From: Hirudinaria manillensis
Taxonomy: Eukaryota > Annelida > Clitellata > Hirudinida > Hirudinidae
Direction: 5' to 3'
Assembly: GCA_034509925.1 (NCBI GenBank)
Contig: CM067534.1
Span: forward strand, 1,962,501 to 2,026,500
Length of the DNA stretch: 64,000 nt
The position numbers and the translations under genes were made by a program. Positions 12,101-34,950 of the stretch are shown piece after piece. The notes beneath the pieces were generated by a model. It saw only the letters and a program-made list of their open reading frames with translations. It was not told where the DNA came from and did not search any database. Numbering within the stretch: the stretch's first letter is position 1; each line of letters starts with the position of its first letter.

Positions 12101-14121
12101 GGATAGACACGACCGAGCACAACATAATGAAATAATGAGAACAAAAGACAATTTAAAAAAAAAATAAAAAAAAATATGCAAACTAAAATATTTAAGAATA
12201 ACATTGAATAAACAAGTGAGGGTTCCATACCAAAATATCTTCATTGAAATTAACCGGACATTAATGAAGTTAGACACAAAAACACATTTCATATGCAACC
12301 ATCCGTAACCAAAGCAAATTCACAGATGTTACGTACTTTATTCTTTTAATTTACATTTGGTTAGCTTTCCATGTGTGCTTATTCTTAACGAGATAAAACT
12401 GCTTTTGTTGAAGATGAAAAGTACTTCAGAACAGGAAATATTGAAAGCACTGAGTTCCTATTCTGAAATGGAAACCATCTGCAGAAGATGTGCAATGGAA
12501 TTGGATGGATATGTTGGTATGTTATTGAATGGCTACATTGTGATGTTATTAGATGGATACAATTTATATATTTATTTTTTATTTATTTTCTAAACAAAAT
12601 GAAAGGTCATCCGATGACCACTGACACATTTTGTAATAGCATTGGACAACAGAAAGTGAAGTGAAACAGAAACAATATTGTCAACGGAAAATCAAGTTCA
12701 CTTAATGGATAGGAGTTATTGAGTTATTAAGGATGACACGCACGATTTGAAGCAAGAAAATGTTGAGGAGGTAATGACATCATATGGTAGTGAGTTCCAG
12801 TGTTTGATAATGTGATTGATGAAGAAATGCTGTCTGTGAACATTTCTCTTGGCATAAGCGAAGGGGGTACCACGGCTTGTGGAGGCTAGAAAGTTGTGGA
12901 ATGATGCATTTAACATGACCATAGACCATTTTGTAGCACAGGCATAAATTGTGGATAAGACGTCGATGTTCGAGTGTTTTAAGTTCAAGTTGTTGTAGTC
13001 TGCTGAGGTATGGCAGTGCTCTGAAGCCGGGGACGGATCTTGTGAAATAGTTTTGTACCCTTTCAATTTTCATCATTTAGCTGCTTAGAATGTGGACTCC
13101 ACACTGGGGAGCAGTATTCAAGAAAAATATATAACTATTTATCCTAATTTTCGTATCGTCCATCGTGCAATCTGAAGAGGTGCGAGCCCTTTCCGATAAT
13201 GAATTAATTAATTAATAATGTTGTTATATTATTATCTGACCTTTTGACCCGAAAGGCACCCTTCAAAGACACCTGTTCAAGCGGGATGCACCGCACTCGG
13301 ACGACGAAGTATTTCTGGCACTCGCCGGCATCAAGCAGGTTAAATAAAATGGCGTTTACTTGATTCGACAAATAAATTAGCATAAATCATGACTCGTTCG
13401 CCTAAAGGAATCCGTGGCTTTAAATATTTCGTTAATTCTCTTAATCTTACGACGCTACGTGACCCGACGCAATTTCCAGATCCGCGACGTCCTCAAAGGA
13501 GCCGTCAAGCCGACTTACTTGTACGACAGTCCCGAACGCGCGCAACACTCGGCGAACTGCGAAGGTTCGGCGTTTTCTTCTCTGAGGAGGAAGCAACAAC
13601 CGGCGAGCGCCCAGAGTTCCCTGTCGGGGACCCCGACGTGCGACCGACCGCTCGGCAAATTCTTCCTGGCCACCCCCGACCTCGACTCGTGCGAACCGGA
13701 AAGTCCCGAGTCAGACCCCCCCGTCAGGAGGTACTTTCGTCTTTGAGTGTTTTTAAAGTCTCGTGAATGATTTTCATTTTTCTTCGTCAGAAGCAAACCT
13801 GCAACTTCCACCATTGGAACTCCATCAAAACCGAACCTCCCTTCGGAGGTCGAGTTGGGTGAAGTAAAGAACGGGTCGAGGGATGAAAAAGACGATGAGC
13901 CCAAAACTCCCGTAAATTCGAACCCGACGATCTCCTCAGACGCATCGACATTGGACTCGGGTCCTCAGTCGACGCTTCGCTTCGGAGGTTCGCCGACTCG
14001 AAGCCCCCGGCAGAGGAGAGGAAGGTACGAAGAAGGAGAATCTGCAGGAGCCATCAGGAGAAGGGAAGGTTCGCCTATGGATCGAATCGCAGACATGTTT
14101 CGAAGTTTTGGAAAGTTCTGA
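92..14121 (+). CDS. TBC1D5: TBC1D5-like Rab GTPase-activating protein, 3' part of gene
   Basis: TBC1D5 is a Rab7 GAP that binds retromer and works on endosomes and in autophagy (family knowledge). Exons read by eye: 92-194 or 468-570, 993-1081, 1804-1854, 3071-3143, 3623-3789, 3953-4095, 9600-9706, 10035-10098, 10715-10870, 11599-11852, 12435-12516, 13256-13338, 13480-13730, 13791-14121. From 993 to the stop they sum to 1851 nt, an open frame of 616 residues, and every phase joins. Diagnostic blocks are [11 protein letters not shown] (the TBC glutamine finger), [36 protein letters not shown] and [15 protein letters not shown]. The [10 protein letters not shown] block matches the CKYCAKVMD stretch of the human protein. 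The serine-rich tail ends in [13 protein letters not shown]. The 5' end, with the TBC arginine finger, lies before the window. One intron carries a DNA transposon and another a LINE fragment. Confidence 0.93.
468..570 (+). other. TBC1D5: TBC1D5 alternative exon b (mutually exclusive)
   Basis: This exon is also 103 nt, with one leading base and 34 codons, between a tctctttttag acceptor and a cag/gtttgg donor. The peptide contains [17 protein letters not shown] and ends VAYMQ. Length, phase and boundaries equal those of exon a. With either exon the preceding split codon can be Phe (tt+c or tt+t), as in the family. Using both exons would add 103 nt and shift the frame. Confidence 0.85.
5298..8345 (-). 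mobile_element. Decayed TIR DNA transposon with Ulp1-type protease
   Basis: Imperfect terminal inverted repeats of about 145 bp lie at 5298-5455 and 8205-8345. Both contain GGCGGTGCA, a ttgcaattatttcaatttataaaca-type block split over two segments, and a GGGGAGATGATAACC block. Inside, on the minus strand, are frames for a transposase-like protein and a C48 protease. The left and right flanks show no target duplication, so the exact ends are uncertain. The combination recalls MULE/NOF-like or Kyakuja-Dileera-Zisupton elements, and the superfamily is not settled. Confidence 0.7.
5971..8195 (-). pseudogene. Transposase-like protein with C-terminal Ulp1/SENP protease, frameshifted
   Basis: Three or four minus-strand frames follow one another (8195-8010, 7997-7545, 7496-6222, 6225-5971). 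The second has [12 protein letters not shown] and the third has [18 protein letters not shown], both transposase-like blocks. The end of the third and the fourth form a C48 cysteine protease: [11 protein letters not shown] (His), FLYDPLG (Asp), then [13 protein letters not shown] (Gln and Cys). A one-base shift near 6240 separates the Asp part from the Gln/Cys part. After the protease comes a Cys-rich tail, CLYCSRF then CYNC and H, probably a zinc finger. The broken frames indicate an inactive copy. Confidence 0.72.
10160..10496. repeat. (GGAT)n then (GGAC)n microsatellite
   Basis: About 293 bp of nearly perfect GGAT units (one interruption, gattgatgg near 10213) pass abruptly into about 44 bp of GGAC units at 10453. 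It lies in the TBC1D5 intron after the exon at 10035-10098. Open frames read through it in several frames on both strands because a 12-bp period codes Trp-Met-Asp-Gly or His-Pro-Ser-Ile. They are not genes. Confidence 0.97.
12716..13128 (-). mobile_element. LINE 3' end fragment, antisense in TBC1D5 intron
   Basis: On the minus strand the sequence reads [15 protein letters not shown], then [20 protein letters not shown] and [20 protein letters not shown], and after a frame change [17 protein letters not shown]. This is the usual C-terminal region of jockey/CR1-like LINE reverse transcriptases. There is a stop after the first block and a frameshift within about 350 bp, so it is a dead 5'-truncated copy. 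Confidence 0.8.
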
Positions 14122-17100
14122 TTTCCAACCTCATTTTGCTGCTGTGGATCATCCTTCGTCCGCGGCCAATTTGAGCTTCTGATCCACACGAAAGGGATCG
14201 AAAGGCCGATTGTCGCGAATCCGACAAAATCGTTCGCTAGATGTCGTGTTGCCGTCTGCTGGACCAACGAACTGTCCTCCCTACTTGAATCTGTCGTCGA
14301 TATTTTCCTCTAAAAAAAACTATTTTCTATTTTCATCTCCAAATTCTTCTTCTGAATCTCGATGCAATCAAACACATTTCCGTTTTTTTTTTTTTGTGAA
14401 TCGATAAGTGCAATTTGGGATCATTTGGAAATCTTAATTTCTTGCATTTCAATTTTATTTCATGAAATTGTTGGATTTTATAACTGCATCCGATTGGTTC
14501 TCATCTCCTTGGCTATTGTAATAATTATTAAATGAACGAAATTCCATTTCATCTGCTCGCGAGGCGTTCGTATACTTGCGCCGGTGTCGTGACGGGTCCT
14601 TATCGGAACTACTTTCGTACTGATTGTTGTATCGCTAGAAACTCCATTTAAATGCATTCGTAAGCGCAACAGTTCCCATGAGGATGCTTCAATGTTACGA
14701 ATATTACGCCATCTTTCTCAGCATCTTCTCGTTGTCTGCTGTCGATATCTGCAAAAGCACGGCTTATTTATGGGCAATTGTGACAAATTCATTCCTTGTC
14801 CTAATTCATTCCTTCAATCCATCACTGATTGATCTTCTGTTGACCAACTTTCACCTCTTCCATCCTTCGTGCTGCTCCAGATAATCCTGGAAAGTTATGT
14901 ATTTGAATGCCCATTTTTTTGTCATCTGTGCCAGTATTATGAAGCTCTGTTCCATTTTAATTTATTATTATTGTCATAATATTATTAATATTGTAATGTT
15001 TGTTACTGCAAGTATTTTTAATTAGTCAATGAATTATTTTCTGGTTTTTATGTTTAATTGATTTTAATTGGTCGAATTTAATAACGGAGCCGATAAAATC
15101 TCAATATTCTTGGTGAGTTTTGCAGATTATATTTTCTTGTCACGTTTACTTGTGTTGTTGGTTTTTAAATTATTTTTCAAACGTTCAGAAAAAAAGCCAT
15201 GGAAATATTCCTGTGGAAATGTGCAGTGGGCTTGATTTTATATCCTGCAAGTCTTCGATGAAATAAATTGTCGGGTTAAGTCGAGGGTTATTTTTCGGTG
15301 ATTTCCTTAAACAACAAAAATTGGTAAAAGTTGTGGGTTTTTTGTATATTCAGTGTATGTTCAGTGTATGTTCAGTTTGGGCACATCTTCCTTATGATGA
15401 CAAACAAAGCATCCCTTTGGTTAAGTCCTGTAAAGTAAGAAATTGGAACGTTTGGATTCCTAATGCAGAATTGTATTGTTGGGGTGGTCGATGAGTCACA
15501 TCGTTTATATGCAAATGTGATTGGGAACAGATGCTACTCGTCAAAGTAATTGTTAATAATAAACGGTTTTATATTTGATATCTAGGGAATTATAAGAAAA
15601 AATCCATGAATCATCGAAATAATGAATCGACTCTTAATTAATGTCAGAGGCCGAAAACTGGTTAAAAGACAATAGCTTTCCAGTAAAACAGGTTTGTTGA
15701 TTATGTTTGAAAAGCACCGCTTCTTGGATGTTCATAGACTTTGGTCCTTTGGTCGGTTTTACTTTTGTCGAACAAGAAAATGTTGCATTACACGTTTCAT
15801 GTCAAAATGCAAGAATCATCATAGAACCCTGTTTTTTCTTACCAATAAAACTTTGTTTTAACGTTCAAGGCCTTTCGTCATCCATGTGCAATGACAATGC
15901 AATGATATTATAGGATCGCGAGTCATCACGCAGTTTACCCCCCGACGGATATCGCAATTTCCAGACAAGCAAATAGCATTTGAATATTTACGGCAGACGA
16001 ACATGAAACTGCATTTTAATGTCTAATTAAACAAAGATGTCTTAATCCTTTCAATACGAACTTTTAGAAAACTCGTTTTTACACATCTGGCTCCTAAAAA
16101 CCTGTGAAATTTCAGCCACGGCATGCATGAATAAGCCCCTGCTCCCCAATTGCCTCACTGGGCCACACAACCACGCCCGCTACGAAAAGTCCCGTTTCAA
16201 ATACTCATGAAATGTGTGTAGATTATAATCATGTGAAGTGTGTTTACTTTCTGCCCGCAAAGGATCAAATGTCCCTGAGAAAGTTTTGTTTACTAGCATG
16301 CTGGAGTAAGATGATATGTCTTGTGTTATGAAAGCATTCAGGCGACAAGAATTTTTATTCTTCAAATTCCTCTCCACAGATTCATCAACATCTCACTGAT
16401 TGATTGCGTCGGGCTGGAAAGAAAATTCAAACTATGCAGAATCTCTCCTCTCCGAATCAAGAGTCGATGTTGGGTCTTGAACAATTCACGAAGAAATTTT
16501 CTTTCTTTTTTTTTTAAACCAACTGAATTTCTTTTTACTCTACGTGTTTCAAACATTATTAGAGATATATTCTTTTGTTGGCATCATTCATGAACTAAGA
16601 CTCACGCCATCGACAAGCTCCACCATTATCATTTATTTGTTTACACCGGTAAAATTGTCGCCTGTTTGCCCTCGGTAATATAACTTTGGGGACGAAAGCG
16701 CTTGTTACCTGTTTAATATAAAGGTCAGTTATATAACAGACAATACATTGCTCATTATTCAATAGGCGTGTTAGGTAACCTCATTAAATAATACTGCTTA
16801 TGATTGCACAGGTTGCTTGGAGATAACTGATTATGTTTAAGCACCTATTTTTTGTTTGTTAGAATGAGTGCCTGAACTTTTTGTATGAGACCATCCCACG
16901 GATCTTGAGCTTCTGTCAATTAAATAATTAGTGGAATTAGTGTTGAAGATGAAATACACGTGGTAAGATGCATCAAGATTTGAAACAAGAAAATGGTCTG
17001 AAATGGTTGTCTTAATTTAGTTGCAGTGATTTTAATGATCATTTGGTGCTGAATTTGAATTAAATGCTAAAGCTTTAATTGGAAGATTTGCGGATGGGCA

Positions 17101-19400
17101 TAATTATGACCTTCAAGAAATTGTTTTTTAAATGGGAAAATAAAACCAATTTATATGAAACGATGGTTTGGAAAGTATGGTTCATTGAGCAGACATATAC
17201 CTGTTGGCGTTGAACCCTGAAAAAGTAACTTCAAGGAAACATCATTTGCCGAGTTTTGCCATAAGTCTTTATAAACCTTTCACGATCCAGACATTTGGCT
17301 TTAAAATGAGGAAATCATGTCAAACTTTTGATCCAACTTTAATTGCACGAACGCTTTAGAACTGTTGGATAATTGAGATGTCGTTGTCTAAGTTGTTCCG
17401 TTGTGATGAACGATTTTTCGATGGAAACAATTTTGAACATGTGGAACGTCCCGAGCTGATGTCGTTCATCAAAACCGTTTATTTAAACTTCTTAGTTTGA
17501 GATGCCATTGACCCGAGGTCAATTCGTGAGCACAGATTCATAGGTTCGAAATAACCAATATCGATATTTGTTTGTTTGGAAATATGTAATGTAACTATGA
17601 CATTTCAGGATCTTATCGGGATGTGTTATCGTTTGTTGTTTGTTTTTGTTCTCTGAATAAATTTTGTTTTGTGTTTCATTACCTTTTATCTTAATATTTT
17701 GCCGACTCAGTAGGAACTTGGACGATGTTTTCTCAGAAGACATAACTTTTTAATTTAAAAATCGTTGTATTTCGTAGAAAAAATTGAAAATCCATCTTCA
17801 AGGAATCTCAGAATCGTGAGAATAACATTTTCTAAGATTTGGGGTCGTTGTTTCGCGCAGACTCAACGACTAACAAGCAACTTTACCTCCCGACAATGTT
17901 CGAGTTACTATTGATGTTCCCTCAGTTAACAGGAAACGTGCGATTAAAATTCAATTCCAGTTATCAAACTTCCATTTAAAATTGTTCAACAGATGCATTG
18001 TTGAGAAACAAAATAATGGCAATTAATAGGCTGTTCGTTAGTTTTGGAATGAATCGAACTGCAACGATAAATAGAATCGATTGCCGGTGACATCATTCAT
18101 ATGGCTCCATTAATAGATGTCGTAACATTCCACCGCCTGGGAATTACGAAACAGCAAGTGTCTTATGTCGAGAAGTCTTGATTGAAATTCTTCTCGAAGA
18201 AATCAGGAAAAAAATAAGAATTCTCGAAAAATTTCGAAACTGATGATGGCATTGGAAGCGCAGTCAATGAACGTCAAGAAAATAATCCTCGCAGCAAATG
18301 TTGACATTGTTTACAACGATCCCCTCTTGTTAAACAACGTGTGAGTGCATCGCAACAAACCAGGTGTCACGCGTGTCAAGTTCTTCCAACTTCTTCCTTA
18401 TTGCATCCACGAGTGGATTCCTTGAACATGTGACTGTCGATCAGCAAGGATTTCGTGGGACTTGTGTTTTCACGTCGTCATCGGGTTCACTATATCGTGA
18501 AACATGCTTGCATCAACCTTCGATCCATTCGCATTCCTCACACAATCGTTGTTCAGTTAGCCGCACCCGTGGAACCAAAACACCGAACGAAACAACGTAA
18601 TGTTCAAATAAAACATTGAAGTAATTTTTTTAAACTTCCAGACTCTAGACTCGACAGGAGTTTTAAGCTAAATAAGATAAATAAATCGGATAGCAGAGAA
18701 AAGTTAATTGCTGGGTAGCATTTGATCTGAAAACGAGTGCAAACGTTCCAGAGGTTCGTCTGGGTCAACATATTGAGAAGGCATAGAAGACGTGACGCAG
18801 ATCACGCGGTCAAGAAAAAGACCAAAGATGATCCTTTCAAGTTTCGAGTTTAAGCGTCGATCAGAATTTTTTGAAAATGTCACATTACTACGGTTTGGCA
18901 GCGCATGAAATAAACTATTTAAACAAATAAAATAAATCATTATTTTGATTCAAACGTCGGAGACATTCCAAGCATTACACCGCAGCCCTGTTAAGTTCAG
19001 ACAATTTGCGACTCGAGAGTTCTGAAGATGGCTATCACAATTAAGTATTGAAATTCTGCGTAGAGAATTTCAATTCTTTTATAAAATAATTGATAATAAT
19101 TTCTCGACCTGTCAAACGCCACCGTCTCTCTTTATTTCTATACTTGTGTACATGACCTCGTGGTCCTCAAAATACATGTGCTTTGTAAGCAATTACTTGA
19201 AGGCCAATCCTTCACAAAGCTCTCAGAATCAAAGCGATTATTATTTTCCTTTTTGTTGATTCGGATCGAGTTCTATTGCATCGATCTGAGATTGAAAAAG
19301 TTCGTTGGACCAATCGAAGGTTGCGCAACAGGTTCTGGTGGCTCGTGTCAAGAAACCTTCGCACGTGAATTTTTCAACAGGTGACTATAATTTGACTCCA
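14122..19400. other. Intergenic region between TBC1D5 and the RhoGAP gene
   Basis: The first part is presumably the TBC1D5 3' UTR, and an AATAAA lies at about 15262. No convincing coding exon, RNA gene or element was seen in the rest. The small open frames lack homology or splice context. Confidence 0.6.
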
Positions 19401-19409
19401 TCGCTGGGA

Positions 19410-19416
19410 TATAAAA
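19410..19416 (+). promoter_or_regulatory. TATA box of the ARHGAP20-like gene
   Basis: TATAAAA sits in cgctggGATATAAAAGGAGG. A start about 30 bp downstream would give a 5'-UTR exon ending at the consensus donor CG/GTACGTGG at 19571/19572, which can splice to the acceptor before 20502. The sequence shows the motifs, and the transcript itself is inferred. Confidence 0.55.
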
Positions 19417-20507
19417 GGAGGGAACAGTGCAGGTGCATTAGAGTCTTAAATGATTGAATGAAGTTGATGCTCATTCGCTGAGACCGTCGACTCTAGTAGC
19501 GCACTTTGAACGGCAGCTCCACCGATAAAAGCCTGTTCGACAGTCACTTCTTATTCCCTCCAACTTAATCGGTACGTGGAATGCTGCTCTGTGGATTAAA
19601 GTTAATTGAAAGACATTCAATTCCAACCGGATTATAATTTAATTTCATCGTTTATTTACTGCGAATGAACCTCAACTTCAAACCGAGTGAGTTGCTTTGT
19701 TTCTAATACCTTCAAATATCGTTTGAAAATATTTTTTAAAATGTTTTGCAAACATTTATTGACTCGCGATTCATTGTTTTGTGAGCCGATAATTCACCGT
19801 AGTCATTGCCGTGCCTTTCTGCACCTGCATTGGCTTAAAACACCTGAGATTCATTGGTAAGATATACCCCTTGTTTACATTCATTTCAATCGTTCTTTCC
19901 GATGTTTTTTCGAGGCGTCAAAAATTCAAAACCTTAAGCGCTTCGTCGACCTTAGACTGAAGCAATGTTTTAACTTTTGTGTGGTCTAAAAGTTGAGGGG
20001 AATAGGTGCAAATAGCCGTCATTAATAAGTTGACTAGGTGGCCACGTGTTCAATGCTCATTATGTATTCATCTAATTTTGCATACAATCAATAAGCATAA
20101 AATCGTTAAGCTTGGCTTTGATGGTGTCCTGAAGAAATGGCTGCCGTTGAAGGAGATGTAAAGTTTAATTCAAGGTTTCCTTCGTGACTTTGAAACGAAA
20201 TAATTTTTTTAAATCATCGTTCAAAGGAAAATTGATTTTAATTTGAATTATTTAAGCAATCATTTCCTTTTGAACTCCGCGTCTGATCCGTGATTTGCAA
20301 TAAACAAACGATTGAAGAGTGCATGAAGTAGATGGAATGCAAATAAAAATCTCAAAATCTTTCAATCGGCTACGAGTCTTTTAACGAATGAGACGTTCAT
20401 TAATTTCTTAATTTTAATGGAATTGAATTTTAATTCATTTTTTATTCCATAACGTTTTATTTTATCAATTCTCGTCACTGGTTCGTTGAAATCAATTGCA
20501 GAACGAA

Positions 20508-31122
<10,615 letters not shown>

Positions 31123-32540
31123 GACAAATTTCAAGTCAATCGTTGATATTTCCATGCATTTGTGTTTTTCTATTCATACATATTTGTTGCTGTGGACTGT
31201 AGCTATTCAGTTTCTATCTCCTTGACACTTTTGTTCAGTATTATTGAACCGAGGTCGAATCGTCAGCGAAACAGTATTATGACCTATTAATCCAATTGCT
31301 TCTTTCAAAATGTTTTTATTCAATCTGTGTTCATAAATTTTCTTTACTTTGTGAGTTGCGTGTCTCTCCACGTTACTTTTCGTATTCGAGCGGAAATCGT
31401 TTTATTCAATAATTCAGTTGTATAGAAAATTACTTAGTAAAATTGTTAAACGATTCGATTTAAAGCTTCTTTAAAGGACAAGATCATAGTTGAGTTGATA
31501 GTATTACTGTTAATAGGTTATACTGCTTGAATAGTGTTAGTTTATATTCATTTGATCTACAGAGTTAGCAAACAAAATGCAGAATTAGATTACAATCGCT
31601 CGCCTTCCCCGCGACTTCTATGTAAAGACTCAAAGAGTCAATTCGATCGTGGCCTCCGTCCGTGCAGAGTCTCCGAGAGCAGCGCAACACGGTGAAATGA
31701 CTTTTTGTGTTCACCGCGTTAAATCCGATGTTACCGTTACGGCGAAGTTTTGAGGAGACTCGAATTGATTTGCACGGTTCTCGGGGAGAGGAAACTCCAA
31801 CGTACGAGCTCAAGCCCTATTTTTGCTAACCTGAGGAAAAACCAAATGCTCGCCCGATGTGGGATGTTGACAAGACCAGCCGTCTTACTAATCTAGGCAA
31901 GACTTTGTTTAATCAAATACTTAATTTAGCATCAACCGCTTAACTGGGCACCATTGTCGAAATATGGGATATTGAATCATTGCAAAAGCATAAAATGCCA
32001 TCGAAAGGTGGCAATACTGCTTTACCTTTGAGCTAACAGCCCACCTCCGCAAAGTGTCCTTGGAAGGCAACTGGTCGCAAAGGCCGGCCGCAACTGGGAC
32101 ATCTTCCACACGTCCCACCAGATAAGGAATCGCTGGATCACATCTTCACGTTAGAGACCTGGCCGGGCCAGTCGACCTCAGTCAAATGGGCGGGCCGGCG
32201 TTTAATGCTTTGAAAGCGGTCTTTGAGGACTATTATGTTCTCAGCTCAGATATTTGAGCAAAACTAAAATAAAGGATTATAACCTTTGAAGGTTTAAGAT
32301 TGAGCGATTCAATCTTCTCAGAAATTGACATAAACATAGAGCGGAACTTAGATTATCAAAGAGTAATATAGTCAAGTGTCGCTACTATGCCACCCTCACC
32401 ATTATGCCACTTTTGCTCGGACCCGACAAAATTCAATACAAAATAAATTTACTTTTTTTTGAGATTTGATCAGGTTAATACTTTTCCAGGACTTATTTTA
32501 AAGTTAATTATTCCACGAACATCCCTTGAAATTACAACAG
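31123..32540. other. RhoGAP 3' flank with a short antisense LINE scrap
   Basis: After the stop there is presumably a 3' UTR. On the minus strand at about 32030-32100 the frame reads CDQLPSKDTLRRW, nearly identical to DQLPSKDNLRRW in the HERO-like element at 53249-55843, so a short piece of the same family lies here. Nothing else was recognised. Confidence 0.55.
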
Positions 32541-32544
32541 TATC

Positions 32545-33600
32545 CTATTACTCCGCCTTGGAGCTCCGACAGGGATCCTCAGAGGAGTCCCCCCGTCTTC
32601 AAACGTTTCGGCCCTTTGAATCTCCTTACGTTTTCGAGGGGCGGGCCGCATCTGGTGATCAGCCGGATGTCCTTGTCGGTTTTGTCCTTCTGGACCCAAC
32701 ATTTACGCCCGGCTGTGAGAGGCATTCGTTGGCCTTGCTATGCCGGTCACTGCTGCCTGAACTGCGAAAGCTCATTGGCTTCTTCATGTCGCACTCTATC
32801 TGCATTCTTCCTTTATGTCGATGACCTCCATCCTAGCGTATAGCGGTCATGAAAGCTCTCAGTGGCTTCTTCACACCGTGTACATATGTGTTTCTGCAAA
32901 TTTGGCTTTAAATTTTCGCGCTCGAAGTTTGGCTCGCAATTCATATTTCTCTACGAGTCCTTTGCGAATCAGCTCATTTCTCCCGTCAATATCGTGTATC
33001 TCGGCCACTGATTTGGCCCTGTCGTTCGGTTGATTATTCGTGCCGGAGTCCGACGGCTTTCCTCGGCTTTCCTGCAGGGACCTCCTGAGACTTCTTCTGG
33101 TCCTCATGTGCCAGATCCAAATTGAAGCCGCTTCAGCGGTCTCAGACATTCTTGCCATAGCCTTTGTCCTCTCTCGGCTTGACGGGAAAGAGGTCTGTCC
33201 GATATCCTTTCGCTTGCAGGTCCAACGACAGATCTTCATACTTATCCGCTCTGAGCGCATTGCTATATTGTAGCCTGTCCTACCAAGGTACTGTCAGCTG
33301 CACCAGAATGATGGCATCCGTCCACGGCGATACGAGCACCAAATCCGGCTTCTTGCCACTTTCTATCAGCACCTTGGGATAGTGCCTCATCCCTTCTAGG
33401 TCGGCTGCGACGGTTCAGTCGTTTTCCTCTGCAAGAATGTTTCGCCTGGGAGTTTGACATCTCTTTTTGCAGAATTGTGCGAAGCCCTCGCGCAAGAAAT
33501 AAATCTTCCTCTGCTTTGCGACCGTGCCGAGTTTCTTTGGAGACTGCTGCTTTTGCGGAGGACCTGGTTATGTCGCTTCAGGACATACATGCGTGGAGGT
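32545..33600 (-). mobile_element. 5'-truncated HERO-like retrotransposon copy, antisense
   Basis: On the minus strand, from high to low coordinates, it carries RHNQVLRK, pieces of the endonuclease region, SSRERTKAMARMSETAEAAS followed by IWIWHM, and then the 3' UTR. The 3' UTR includes a stretch matching 56140-56275 (tgatcaccggatgcggcccg-like and gggccgaaacgtt). All of these are colinear with the element at 53265-56282. Several frameshifts are present. Confidence 0.85.
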
Positions 33601-33739
33601 ACTACAATCCAGGCACATAGCGATGGTGGAACGATCACTCCGAAGGAGGACAAAGAATATAGACATTCCGCTATACTCACTATTCTACAGGTTTGCAGGT
33701 GTACGACGGGTCTGCGCACCGAGCGCCACTATGTTCATA

Positions 33740-34029
33740 ACGTAAAAATGGAAGGGCATCTGCAAAAGAGTGGGTATTGGATATCACATGAGCCCAGGAT
33801 ACCTACTTCCTTCGGTGTTCAGAAGCTTCTTTCACCTGAATCCAGGAAGGTGGCTAAATACAATAATAGTGACGTTCGGCAGTGGGCCGATTCTCATGGT
33901 TTGCGTCCTGGACTTCTAACCACAGTGAATGCATTTGTCTCATGGCAAGGGGTAGTCGCCAGCGCGTCTGCTACGGCTCTGGCGACAATTGGTATAAATA
34001 AATCGACATTTGAAAGGTGGAAAAGCTAA
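33740..34029 (+). mobile_element. R2/NeSL-like LINE C-terminal fragment
   Basis: The open frame contains HEPRIPTSFGVQK, then SRKVAKYNNSDVRQWADSH and NAFVSWQGVVASASATALAT with IGINKSTFERW to a stop at 34029. The order (a PRIPT motif, a KxxKY-type helix, then SW.G) is that of the C-terminus of restriction-like-endonuclease LINEs. The endonuclease core between QK and LLSPE seems deleted. It lies head to head with the antisense HERO-like copy. Confidence 0.6.
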
Positions 34030-34199
34030 CAATCTCCTAGGATCCCACCAAACCTAGCGTCACTTCCTCATGTACACGTGACGCCATTCCATACGCCCTT
34101 CAGTGTCTATTAAAATACAGGTGTGTTTCCTTTACACATTTATTTTATTTATATTTATGAGTATGCATGGTGCCTTGATTGTAGCACCCCACGCATGTA

Positions 34200-34300
34200 C
34201 GTCCTGAAGCTCTTCAATAATATTTCAATAATATATATATATATAACACATATATAAAGAGGGCTTATTGAAGACTTATATATATATATACTCATGAATG
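34200..34300. repeat. (TA)n-rich patches
   Basis: Two short TA dinucleotide runs flank aaagagggcttattg. No further function is seen. Confidence 0.8.
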
Positions 34301-34323
34301 GATTAATGAGATTCCCACTGTCC

Positions 34324-34746
34324 CTATCTACTGTCTAGCGAAACTACAGCCAAGGGAACTGGCTTGGCAGAATTAGCGGGGAAAGAAGATCCTGTTGAGC
34401 TTGACTCTAGTCCGACTTTGTGAAGAGACATGAGAGGTGTAGCATAAGTATGAGCTTTCGGGCGAAATTGAAATACCACTACCTTTATCGTTTCTTTACT
34501 TATTCTGTTGAGCAGAATAGGACGGCGGTTTCGTATTTTGGCTCCGCATTTCGATTTCGATTTGTCACCTTCGTCATTCAACAAGTTTGTTGCCCTCATT
34601 TTGAATTGAGAAGACTTTATTTTTATGAGCTCTTCTTGCTTTGACTTCTTGTAGACGTTAGACGTTGAATCGAAAAGGTTGGACGATTCAGCATCATGCT
34701 TTGTAGTCCAACAAATGTTACCTAGTTCTGGAAATTCACAATTCAT
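34324..34746 (-). pseudogene. Possible BEL/Pao polyprotein fragment
   Basis: A 140-residue minus-strand frame with a basic segment ([20 protein letters not shown]) lies downstream, in antisense order, of the BEL/Pao gag-like piece at 35416-36040. The position suits the protease side of the same dead element. The assignment is weak because no catalytic motif is visible. Confidence 0.3.
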
Positions 34747-34950
34747 CTGCTTTTTTTACAATTAACAACTTCTATTAACCAAGATGTCTGCATGAAAGTT
34801 GGAAGATTTGTGACTATCCTTTGAATGTACGCAGCCACAATCCTTCGGTCGTCCTGCATCACTCCTGAATGATACTCCCCTATTCGCTCACCAGCTAGCG
34901 AAGTTGCCAATGCTGCCACACCAAGCCCACACATAACCCCTGTCTTCCTG

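Noticed and set aside
12780..13076. Intronic protein as a separate host gene
   Set aside because: It matches the C-terminus of a LINE reverse transcriptase and is frameshifted.
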